Below, piece by piece: positions 1 through 6,210 of a DNA stretch of 7,356 bases. This DNA is from an uncultured Bifidobacterium sp. (GTDB lineage Bacteria > Actinomycetota > Actinomycetes > Actinomycetales > Bifidobacteriaceae). The first letter of the stretch is position 1; every line of letters starts with the position of its first letter. Position numbers and translations under genes: made by a program. Location: assembly GCA_937876495.1 (NCBI GenBank), contig CALEGL010000260.1:1-7356 (forward strand), in the 5' to 3' direction. The notes under the pieces were generated by a model that was not told the DNA's origin, ran no database searches, and saw nothing but the letters and a program-made list of their open reading frames with translations.

Positions 1-38
1 CGCCGGGGTGGGGGGGCGGCCCGCGCCCGGTCCGCGAC

Positions 39-59
39 CCACGGCGGGCGGGGCCGTGG
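39..59 (-). terminator. GC hairpin after the peptide-transporter operon, possible terminator
   Basis: A perfect 7-bp inverted repeat (CCACGGC at 39-45, GCCGTGG at 53-59) with a 7-base loop lies 11 bases past the oppDF stop codon. A second small dyad (GGTC 29-32, GACC 36-39) follows directly in the direction of transcription. No U-tract follows, so it is not a classical intrinsic terminator. U-less hairpins are often proposed as transcription ends or mRNA 3' stabilisers in high-GC actinobacteria. Its position at the operon end supports that role, but this is inference. The other bases of 1-70 are G/C-rich and show no gene. Confidence 0.45.
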
Positions 60-70
60 TTGGTTCGCGG

Positions 71-1837
71 TCAGCTCACCGGATCGGTGGCCATGAGTTC
101 GTGAAGCCGCTCGCGATGCACGCGCTGCTCTCGGGGATCCGGCACCGGCAGGGATGCCAGGAGCCGACGGGTGTACGGATCCGAGGGATGCTCCATGATC
201 TGCGAGGCGTCCCCGTGCTCGACGATGCGCCCGTGATGCATGACCATGATCCTGTCGGCCAGCATGTCGACGACGGCCAGATCATGCGTGATGAACAGGC
301 AGGCGAATCCGATCTCCGTCTGCAGCCGTGCGAAGAGCTGCAGCACCTTGGCCTGGACCGACACGTCCAGCGCCGACGTCGGCTCGTCGGCGATGAGCAG
401 ATCCGGCCTGAGCGCCAGCGCCCGTGCCAGGGAGGCCCTCTGACGCTGGCCACCGGAGAGCTCGTGGGGGAAACGGTCCATGTAGGCCCGCGGCAGCTGG
501 ACCATCTCCAGCAGATCGCCGACGTACTTCCGCGCCTCCTGCACCGAGGGATAGCGACCATGGACGATCAGGGGCTCGGCGACGTTCTGCGCGATGGTCA
601 TCAGCGGATCGAAGGAGCTTCCCGGGTCCTGGAACACGAAGCCGATACGCGCCCTGTGGGGACGGAAGTCCTTCTCCCTGACGCCGTTCATCTCGACGCC
701 AAGCACCTTCAGGGAGCCGCCGGAGACCCTCTGCAGACCGGCGATGGCGCGGCCGGTGGTGGATTTCCCGGAGCCCGACTCCCCCACGAGTCCCAGCACC
801 TCGCCCTGGTGGATGTCGAAGTCCACGCCGTCCACGGCGACGAAGTCGGGCTGCATGAGATGCCCGGGATAGGTGATGGTCAGGTCTCTGGCGCTGACGG
901 CCAGCGGCCTGTCCCTCCAGTCGTCGCCCCGCTCGATGCGCCGTCCCTGCTCGTCGTGGACGACGATGCGCTGCCCGATGCGAGGAACGGCAGCCAGCAG
1001 CCTTTTCGTGTACTCGTCCCGAGGATGGTAGAACACCTGCTCCACGTCGCCCTGCTCGACGACGCGGCCACGGTACATGACGACGACCTGGTCGGCGATA
1101 TCCGCGATGACGCCCATGTTATGCGTGATGATGAGCACGCTGGCCCCGAACTCGTCCCTGGCCAGTCTCAGCAGGTCGAGGATCTCCGCCTGGACGGTGA
1201 CGTCCAGGGCGGTCGTCGGCTCGTCGGCGAGGATGAGCCCCGGGTTGAGCACGAGGGCCATGGCGATGACGATGCGCTGCTTCTGTCCGCCGGAGAACTG
1301 ATGCGGATAGTAGTCCACGCGCGTCTCGGGGTCGGGGATGCCCACCTTTCGCAGGATCTCGATGCAGCGGCGACGCAGCTCCCTGCGGTCGGTGACGCCG
1401 TGCGCGCGCAGCCCCTCGGCGATCTGCCACCCGATGGTGAAGACCGGGTTGAGCACGGCTCCCGGCTCCTGGAAGACCATGGCGGCGCGGTCGCCGCGCA
1501 TGCGGCGCAGGTCCTCCCCCGTCAGGGACAGCACGTCGACCCCGGTGCCGTCCTCCCTGCCGGCGAGGTACACGGCTCCCGAGGTGGCGGCGGTCTCGGG
1601 CAGCAGCTTGATGATGGACCGCGCCGTGACGGATTTGCCGGACCCGGACTCACCGACGACCCCGACGACCGTGCGGCGGGGGATGGTGAAGCCAACCCCG
1701 TCGATGGCGCGGATGGACCCGGCGTCCGTCATGAAGGAGACGCTGAGGTCCTCGATGCGGGCGAGCTCGTCGTCGCCGAGCCTCTTCGTCCCGCCCGCGC
1801 CCTCGGCGGGGGCGCCCATGCTCTTTGCACTCATCAT
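71..1837 (-). CDS. oppDF: Peptide ABC importer, fused double ATP-binding protein (OppD-OppF type)
   Basis: This is the cytoplasmic motor of the peptide importer, 588 residues with two complete ABC ATPase domains in one chain. Domain 1 shows Walker A GESGSGKS (62-69), Q-loop Q123, signature FSGGQKQR (181-188), Walker B LILADEP (201-207) and H-loop H239. Domain 2 shows Walker A GESGSGKST (352-360), Q403, signature LSGGQRQR (460-467), Walker B LLIADEP (480-486) and H518. All catalytic residues are present in both halves, so both sites should be active. Each domain is followed by the HP-x-D-x-YT-x-RLL stretch of oligopeptide/dipeptide importers (271-281 and 550-560). The linker (about 285-312) is hydrophilic and has no cysteines, so the iron-sulfur cluster found in some OppD/DppD proteins is absent. 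It is the last gene of the operon and overlaps oppC. The coordinates use the first of two adjacent ATG codons. The second (1832-1834) is better spaced from the ribosome site, a difference of one residue. Substrate (dipeptide or oligopeptide) cannot be told from sequence. Confidence 0.95.
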   Translation of the reverse strand: MMSAKSMGAPAEGAGGTKRLGDDELARIEDLSVSFMTDAGSIRAIDGVGFTIPRRTVVGVVGESGSGKSVTARSIIKLLPETAATSGAVYLAGREDGTGVDVLSLTGEDLRRMRGDRAAMVFQEPGAVLNPVFTIGWQIAEGLRAHGVTDRRELRRRCIEILRKVGIPDPETRVDYYPHQFSGGQKQRIVIAMALVLNPGLILADEPTTALDVTVQAEILDLLRLARDEFGASVLIITHNMGVIADIADQVVVMYRGRVVEQGDVEQVFYHPRDEYTKRLLAAVPRIGQRIVVHDEQGRRIERGDDWRDRPLAVSARDLTITYPGHLMQPDFVAVDGVDFDIHQGEVLGLVGESGSGKSTTGRAIAGLQRVSGGSLKVLGVEMNGVREKDFRPHRARIGFVFQDPGSSFDPLMTIAQNVAEPLIVHGRYPSVQEARKYVGDLLEMVQLPRAYMDRFPHELSGGQRQRASLARALALRPDLLIADEPTSALDVSVQAKVLQLFARLQTEIGFACLFITHDLAVVDMLADRIMVMHHGRIVEHGDASQIMEHPSDPYTRRLLASLPVPDPREQRVHRERLHELMATDPVS

Positions 1838-3063
1838 GACTCCTTCCCGGATGGCTCGCGCGGCGACGCGGCATCGCCGCCCGCGTCGCGGGGGTCACCG
1901 GCGTCATCGGCGGCTGCGGCTCCCGCGACGGGATGCCCGGAGGGTCCCGGTTCATCGGCGCCATCATCCACGACGATGGCCTCGGACCCGCTTTCCAGCG
2001 CGGCCAGGGCGCCGTTGTCGGAGGCGTTCTGGGACGAGGGGTCGACGGAGGTGTCCTCGATTGACCCGAGGACCTCGCCGGCGGACTTCCGGGCGCGCAG
2101 CCTCGGGTCGGCGAGGTCGTTGAGGGATTCGCCGACGAGGGTGATCCCCAGGACGATAAGCACGATCGCCATGCCCGGGAACACCGACGTCCACCAGATG
2201 CCGGCCGTCACGTCGGCCACGGAGCGGTTGAGGTCGTAGCCCCATTCGGCGGCGGCGGTGGGCTCGATGCCGAACCCGAGGAAGCCCAGGCCGGCGAGGG
2301 TGAGGATGGCCTCGGAGGAGTTGAGGGTGAGGATGACCGGCAGCGTGCGGGTGGAATTGCGCAGCAGATGCGTCGTCATGATCCGCCAGGTGGAGGCGCC
2401 GACCACCTTCGCCGACTCGACGTATGCGGACTCCTTGATGCGCACCACCTCGGATCGGATCACCCGGAAGTACTGCGGGATGTACACGACGGTGATGGAG
2501 ATGCCGGAGGCAAGGATGCCTCCCCACAGGCTCGACTGCCCGCCGGAGATCATGATGGCCATGAGGATGGCGAGCAGCAGGGAGGGGAAGGAGTAGATGG
2601 CGTCGGCGATGACGACGAGGACGCGGTCGATCCACCCGCCGAAGTAGCCCGAGACGAGACCGAGGAAGACGCCGGCGAAGATGGACAGCAGCACGGCCAC
2701 GATGATGGCGATGACGGCGGTGCGGGCCCCCCAGATGGTGCGGCTGAACACGTCGAAGCCGCCGACTGTGGTACCCCAGATGTGCGCGGCGCTCGGCGCA
2801 GCCTGGGTCGGGAAGGACCTCCCCTTCGCGTCCTTGATCTGCGAGTAGCCGTAGGGCGCGATGACGGGCGCGAAGATGGCCACGAGCACGAAGACCGCGG
2901 TGATGACCAGTCCGGTGACGAGCATGCCCTTCTGCCAGCCGACGGAGATGCGCAGGTCGCGGACGACGGGAAGACGGGACCAGAGCGAGGGCCTGCGGCC
3001 CGACCGGAGCGCGGCGAGACGGTCGTCTCCCGCCACGGTCGCTGAAGTTTCGGAGTCGGCCAT
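1834..3063 (-). CDS. oppC: Peptide ABC importer, permease subunit (OppC/DppC type) with a long acidic C-terminal tail
   Basis: This is the second membrane subunit of the peptide importer, 409 residues. An N-terminal cytoplasmic stretch leads into the OppC-type first membrane segment (about 47-70). The family segment ending in DVFSR-x-I-x-GAR (104-114) follows, although the usual GTD there reads GTT (97-99). Further membrane segments lie at about 117-140, 147-173, 180-198, 242-265 and 290-312. The EAA-type loop that contacts the ATPase is at 214-236 (YVESAKVVGAS onward). After the usual family end (DPRLRAR, 319-325) there is an extra tail of about 84 residues rich in Asp, Glu, Gly, Ala, Ser and Pro. 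It has no membrane segment and is probably disordered and cytoplasmic; most OppC proteins stop at about 300-330 residues. The ATG start is one base after the oppB stop, with GAGG 7 bases upstream. Opp versus Dpp cannot be distinguished. Confidence 0.93.
   Translation of the reverse strand: MADSETSATVAGDDRLAALRSGRRPSLWSRLPVVRDLRISVGWQKGMLVTGLVITAVFVLVAIFAPVIAPYGYSQIKDAKGRSFPTQAAPSAAHIWGTTVGGFDVFSRTIWGARTAVIAIIVAVLLSIFAGVFLGLVSGYFGGWIDRVLVVIADAIYSFPSLLLAILMAIMISGGQSSLWGGILASGISITVVYIPQYFRVIRSEVVRIKESAYVESAKVVGASTWRIMTTHLLRNSTRTLPVILTLNSSEAILTLAGLGFLGFGIEPTAAAEWGYDLNRSVADVTAGIWWTSVFPGMAIVLIVLGITLVGESLNDLADPRLRARKSAGEVLGSIEDTSVDPSSQNASDNGALAALESGSEAIVVDDGADEPGPSGHPVAGAAAADDAGDPRDAGGDAASPREPSGKES
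1840..1845 (-). promoter_or_regulatory. Ribosome binding site of oppDF, inside the oppC 3' end
   Basis: AAGGAG lies within the last codons of oppC. It is only 2 bases from the first ATG (1835-1837) but 5 bases from the second (1832-1834), which favours the second as the real start. The minus strand reads ATGATGA here: the oppC TGA (1834-1836) overlaps the first ATG by 4 bases or the second by 1. This arrangement is typical of translational coupling. Confidence 0.75.
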
Positions 3064-3064
3064 G

Positions 3065-4189
3065 TCAGTACCTCACTCTCGGATCGATAAGCGCACTGAT
3101 CACGTCGACGATGAAGTTGACCACGGACACGATGACCGCGATGAGGATGACGATGCCCTGCACCGCCACGAAGTCGCGCGCCTTGAGGTAGGTCGACAGC
3201 ATGAAGCCCAGACCCTTCCATTCGAAGGTCGTCTCGGTGAGCACCGCGCCGGCGAGCATCATGGCGATCTGCATGCCCATCACCGTGATGATGGGGATGA
3301 GCGCCGGACGCCAGGCGTGCTTCGAGAGCAGACGGTGCTCGGAGACGCCGCGGGAGCGGGCGGCCTCCACGTAGCCGGAGGTGTACGTGGAGATGACGTT
3401 CGTGCGCACCAGCCGGATGAACACGCCGGCGGTGAGCAGTCCCAGGCTCAGGGCCGGCAGGATGGCGTGCTCGAGTACGTCGCCGAGCACCTTCATGTCG
3501 CCGAGCTGGAGCGCGTCGATGATGTACAGGCCTGTGGGCGAGACGAGACGGGTGAACTGCATCTCCGAGGCCAGCGAAGCGCGTCCGGAGCTGGGCAGCA
3601 CGCCGAGCCACACGGAGAAGATGAGCTTGAGCACGAGTCCGAGGAAGAACACCGGCGTGGCGTAGCACAGGATGGCGAAGACCCGGATGCCGGCGTCCCC
3701 GGCGCGGTCGCGGTGCCGTGCGGCAAGTCGTCCCAGGCCGATTCCGACGACGAGGGCGACGATGAGGGACAGCAGCGTCAGCTCCAGCGTAGCCGCCCCG
3801 TAACGCGTGAGGATGGAGGTCACGGGCTGGTTGTCCGTGAGCGTGGTCCCCAGGTCGCCGTGGAGCAGCCCGCCGATGTAGTCGACGTACTGCACGATAA
3901 GCGGTCTGTCATAGCCGGCGGCATGGATCCGCCGCTGCAGCTCCTGGGGGGTCAGTCGGCCGCCCAACGCCGCGGAGATGGGATTGCCCGTGGCCCTCAT
4001 GACGAAGAACACGATGGTCACGAGGATGAACACCGTGGGGATGATGAGGAGGAACCTCACGAGGACGAAGCGGAAGAAGCCCCCGGACAGCCGGTTGCGT
4101 TTCGGTCGTGCCGCCGCCGTCGACCCTCCGCCGGCGCTCCCGACGTCCGCCGTGCCTCCGGGCATCCCGGTGGTCTGCTTGTGAGTCAC
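3065..4189 (-). CDS. oppB: Peptide ABC importer, permease subunit (OppB/DppB type)
   Basis: This is the first membrane subunit of the peptide importer, 374 residues. A Gly/Ala-rich, basic N-terminal extension (1-40) precedes the first membrane segment (about 41-64). Next comes an extracytoplasmic region with the OppB hallmarks PQELQ (81-85), the YDRPLIVQY stretch (93-101) and GDLG (111-114). Membrane segments follow at about 132-154, 169-193, 240-261, 299-318 and 342-367. The EAA loop that docks on the ATPase is at 273-300 (YVEAARSRGVSEHRLL onward), and the protein ends in the family-typical DPRVRY. The GTG start is chosen because AAGGAA sits 5 bases upstream; an internal ATG at residue 9 has no such support. 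It lies 141 bases after oppA and one base before oppC. With OppC it should form the heterodimeric channel for peptides released by OppA. Confidence 0.94.
   Translation of the reverse strand: MTHKQTTGMPGGTADVGSAGGGSTAAARPKRNRLSGGFFRFVLVRFLLIIPTVFILVTIVFFVMRATGNPISAALGGRLTPQELQRRIHAAGYDRPLIVQYVDYIGGLLHGDLGTTLTDNQPVTSILTRYGAATLELTLLSLIVALVVGIGLGRLAARHRDRAGDAGIRVFAILCYATPVFFLGLVLKLIFSVWLGVLPSSGRASLASEMQFTRLVSPTGLYIIDALQLGDMKVLGDVLEHAILPALSLGLLTAGVFIRLVRTNVISTYTSGYVEAARSRGVSEHRLLSKHAWRPALIPIITVMGMQIAMMLAGAVLTETTFEWKGLGFMLSTYLKARDFVAVQGIVILIAVIVSVVNFIVDVISALIDPRVRY
3071..3074 (-). promoter_or_regulatory. Ribosome binding site of oppC, inside the oppB 3' end
   Basis: GAGG, formed by the last sense codons of oppB, lies 7 bases before the oppC ATG. 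The minus strand then reads TGA-C-ATG, so oppB and oppC are separated by a single base. This start is preferred because of that spacing and the close coupling. Confidence 0.6.
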
Positions 4190-4194
4190 TGCCG

Positions 4195-4202
4195 TTCCTT
4201 CC
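4195..4202 (-). promoter_or_regulatory. Ribosome binding site of oppB, deciding its GTG start
   Basis: GGAAGGAA ends 5 bases before the GTG at 4187-4189. It fixes the GTG as the likely start in place of an internal ATG eight codons later. Confidence 0.7.
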
Positions 4203-4249
4203 CACGGGCGCCGTGCCGGGCCTCATCGTGCCCCGCCGACGCACAGAGC

Positions 4250-4301
4250 GGGACGGCTGCCCGCCATGCATCCGCCTGGATGACCACCGGACCGCCGTCC
4301 C
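4250..4301 (-). promoter_or_regulatory. Stem-loop between oppA and oppB
   Basis: An 8-bp perfect inverted repeat (GGGACGGC 4250-4257, GCCGTCCC 4294-4301) encloses a nested 5-bp hairpin (CATCC 4269-4273, GGATG 4278-4282, 4-base loop). It lies in the 141-base gap after the oppA stop. There is no U-tract. In importer operons such a structure often protects the binding-protein mRNA from 3' decay or partly stops transcription, so that the binding protein exceeds the permeases. That role here is inferred from position only. Confidence 0.4.
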
Positions 4302-4330
4302 CTGTTCTCATGCCGTCATACGCCCGTCAC

Positions 4331-5959
4331 TCAGGACTTCGTCACCGAGGCGTAGCGGAAGCGGAACGATGCATCCAGGGTGACGCCCTTGATGTCCTTC
4401 CCCATGACCGCGACCTGGGCGCCCTGGAGCAGCGGGATCGTCGACAGGTCCTCCGTCTCGAGCTGCTGGACCTGCTTGAGGATCTTCTCACGGGCCGTCG
4501 CGTCCTGCTCGCCGGCCTGCTTGACGATGAGGTCGTTGATGGTCGTGTTGCTGTAGCCGTTGTTCACGAAGTTGCCGTCGCGGAAGAACGGGGACAGGTA
4601 GTTGTCGGGGTCGGAGTAGTCCGGGAACCATCCGAGCTGGTACACGGGGTAGGATCCGTCGGAGTCGTCGGTGACGACGCGCTCCTTGCTGTACTGGGTC
4701 CATTCCGTCTGCTGGAGGTTGACGTCGAACAGCCCGCCCTGCTCGAGCTGGGACTTGATGGCCGCGTACTCATCGGACGACGAGGCGCCGTAGTGGTCGG
4801 CGTTGTACTGGATGTCGAGCTTGACGGGGGTGGTCACGCCGGCGTCGGACAGCACCTTCTTGGCCTTCTCGAGGCTGGGACCGCCCTTGCCGTCGCCGTA
4901 GGACGTCTTGAGCGTGTTCTCATGGCCGGTCAGACCGTCGGGGATATACGAATACAGCGGCGTGTACGTGTTCTTGTACACCGTGGTGGCCAGCTCCTCG
5001 CGGTCGATGAGATTGGCGACGGCCTGTCGCACGGCCAGGGCCTTGGCGGCGTTCGCGTCGGACTGCGCCGTTCCATAGGGCTGGATCCTGAAGTTGAAGA
5101 CGAGGAAGCGCTCCTCGCCGCCCGGTCCCTTGACGACCTTCACCTTGCTGTTCTTCGACAGGCTGGAGATGTCCGTCGGGGTCAGCGAGCGGTAGGCGAT
5201 GTCCACCTGCCCCTCCTGCACGGCCAGCTTGAGGTTGGAGGAGTCGGCGAAGTACTGGACCTGCACGACGCTGTTCTTGGCGGGCGTCAGGCCCTTGTAG
5301 CTCGTGTTCTTCTTGTAGGCCAGCGCCTCGTTGAGCTTGAAGGAGGTCAGCACATAGGGACCGGCGAAGGCGTTCGCCTTGACGATGGCGTCGGCGGAGG
5401 TGAGCTTGGTGGCCGAGAACACCTGCTGGTCCACGATGGGGCCGGCCGGGCTGGACAGCACCTGCTTCAGGGTCACGTCATAGGGCACCGAGTCCTTGAA
5501 CACGACCGTGTCGGAGCTTGGGGCCGAAACGGATTCGATGTTTGCCAGAAGCGAAGACGGACCGTTCTCGTCGTTGATCTTCTTGATGCGGTCGAAGGAG
5601 AACTTCACGTCCTTGGAGTCCAGCGTGTGGCCGTTGGCGAACTTCAGCCCGCTTTTCAGCTTGACGGTGAACTCGGTGCCATCCGAGCTCCATGTGCCGT
5701 TGTCGGCGGCGATGTCAGGGCTGAGCTTCGACGTGTTGTAGTTCTGCGCGTACAGGAACGGGAACACCTGGATCTGCACCGCGTAGGAGCCGTTGTCGTA
5801 TGATCCGGCGGGATCGAGGCTGACGACCTTGTCCGTCGTGCCGATGGTGATGGCGGACGCGTCGTCCGACGCCCCCGAGTCCTTGACTCCGCCGCATGCC
5901 GCCAGGGACGCTATCGCCGCGACGGAGGCCACGGCGGCCACTATCCTTCTATGCTTCAC
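4331..5959 (-). CDS. oppA: Peptide-binding lipoprotein of an ABC importer (solute-binding protein family 5)
   Basis: This is the extracellular receptor that binds peptides and delivers them to the OppB/OppC channel, 542 residues, the usual length for family 5. Residues 1-21 form a lipoprotein signal: basic KHRR, a short hydrophobic core, then lipobox L19-A20-A21 with lipidated C22. A Gly/Ser/Asp-rich spacer (23-35) leads to the mature domain. Family landmarks include the SLDP start of lobe 1 (47-50), VKLKSGLKFANGHTLDSKDVKFS (99-121), the RQAVANLIDREEL helix (311-323) and GWFPDYSDPDNYL (443-455) near the ligand pocket. The frame stays open 80 codons further upstream, but the GTG at 5957-5959 is chosen because the lipobox signal begins there and AGGA lies 6 bases before it. 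It is the first gene of the operon. Codons 4-6 (AGA, AGG, ATA) are rare types for such a GC-rich genome. Ligand specificity (di- or oligopeptide, or another family 5 ligand) is not determined. Confidence 0.95.
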   Translation of the reverse strand: MKHRRIVAAVASVAAIASLAACGGVKDSGASDDASAITIGTTDKVVSLDPAGSYDNGSYAVQIQVFPFLYAQNYNTSKLSPDIAADNGTWSSDGTEFTVKLKSGLKFANGHTLDSKDVKFSFDRIKKINDENGPSSLLANIESVSAPSSDTVVFKDSVPYDVTLKQVLSSPAGPIVDQQVFSATKLTSADAIVKANAFAGPYVLTSFKLNEALAYKKNTSYKGLTPAKNSVVQVQYFADSSNLKLAVQEGQVDIAYRSLTPTDISSLSKNSKVKVVKGPGGEERFLVFNFRIQPYGTAQSDANAAKALAVRQAVANLIDREELATTVYKNTYTPLYSYIPDGLTGHENTLKTSYGDGKGGPSLEKAKKVLSDAGVTTPVKLDIQYNADHYGASSSDEYAAIKSQLEQGGLFDVNLQQTEWTQYSKERVVTDDSDGSYPVYQLGWFPDYSDPDNYLSPFFRDGNFVNNGYSNTTINDLIVKQAGEQDATAREKILKQVQQLETEDLSTIPLLQGAQVAVMGKDIKGVTLDASFRFRYASVTKS

Positions 5960-5963
5960 TGTT

Positions 5964-5970
5964 CTTCCTC
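5964..5970 (-). promoter_or_regulatory. Ribosome binding site of oppA, deciding its GTG start
   Basis: GAGGAAG lies in a purine-rich leader, with AGGA ending 6 bases before the GTG at 5957-5959. The match to the lipoprotein signal start makes this the chosen initiation site, although the frame is open further upstream. Confidence 0.75.
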
Positions 5971-6021
5971 TCTTTCTCCATGCCGCGGAACGCCGAACGG
6001 GCCGCGCGGTCATATGGGCCC

Positions 6022-6027
6022 ACTGTA
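6022..6027 (-). promoter_or_regulatory. Possible -10 element of the oppA operon promoter
   Basis: TACAGT on the minus strand fits the actinobacterial TAnnnT pattern and four of six bases of TATAAT. It would give a leader of roughly 55 bases before the oppA GTG. No convincing -35 hexamer sits 16-19 bases upstream, so the call rests on one weak element and its position. Confidence 0.3.
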
Positions 6028-6049
6028 CTAGCCGAATTCTCCCCCTTCT

Positions 6050-6070
6050 CGCATAGGGATGTGATATGCG
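6050..6070. promoter_or_regulatory. Inverted repeat upstream of oppA, possible operator
   Basis: CGCATA (6050-6055) and TATGCG (6065-6070) form perfect 6-base half-sites separated by 9 bases, with centres 15 bases apart. The site lies just upstream of the candidate -10 element of oppA, where a dimeric regulator could bind. No regulator gene is in the window and the motif matches no operator I can name. Confidence 0.35.
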
Positions 6071-6082
6071 TCTCCCGCGCAT

Positions 6083-6155
6083 GGTCCCGCGCCGCCGCGG
6101 GACCGCCCCCGCCACGTCGGGGGATCTCGGTCCCGAGGATGACCCGGAGACCGGG
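6083..6155. repeat. Cluster of three GC-rich hairpins sharing GGTCCCG in the divergent intergenic region
   Basis: Three dyads follow each other. The first is a perfect 9-bp stem with a 4-base loop (GGTCCCGCG 6083-6091, CGCGGGACC 6096-6104). The second is CTCG 6126-6129 with CGAG 6134-6137. The third is CCCGG 6143-6147 with CCGGG 6151-6155. The word GGTCCCG occurs at 6083-6089 and 6129-6135 and inverted at 6098-6104; GTCCCGCG recurs at 6163-6170. No U-tract follows on either strand. This could be a protein-binding array, a barrier between the divergent genes, or chance in GC-rich DNA. The rest of 5960-6210 shows only the promoter elements listed separately. Confidence 0.45.
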
Positions 6156-6198
6156 AAGACCCGTCCCGCGAACGATGGCGGGCCCTCCCCGCCCCGCA

Positions 6199-6204
6199 TA
6201 CGCT
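6199..6204 (+). promoter_or_regulatory. Possible -10 element for a leaderless small gene
   Basis: TACGCT fits the actinobacterial TAnnnT pattern and ends 6 bases before the ATG at 6211. Transcription starting about 7 bases downstream would begin at the A of the ATG. There is no Shine-Dalgarno-like sequence before this ATG, which agrees with a leaderless mRNA. No -35 element is evident. Confidence 0.45.
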
Positions 6205-6210
6205 GGCCTC

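Noticed and set aside
71..1837. A possible artificial or frameshift-joined fusion of two ATPase genes
   Set aside because: Both domains are intact, the linker reads as ordinary protein, and single-chain double ATPases are well known in peptide importers of actinobacteria.
8..2239. A 743-codon open frame on the plus strand
   Set aside because: It lies antisense to oppDF and the end of oppC. Its product is rich in His, Asp, Arg and Gly with no domain, as expected when GC-rich codons of a real gene are read on the other strand. The opposite strand has full ABC ATPase motifs.
2861..5803. A 980-codon open frame on the plus strand
   Set aside because: It runs antisense across the start of oppC, all of oppB and most of oppA, and through their junctions. 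It has low-complexity Asp/His/Glu/Arg/Val-rich sequence and no domain. The minus-strand genes explain this DNA fully.
5960..6199. An 80-codon upstream extension of oppA
   Set aside because: The frame is open, but the lipoprotein signal and the ribosome site both place the start at the GTG at 5957-5959; an upstream extension would bury the signal peptide.
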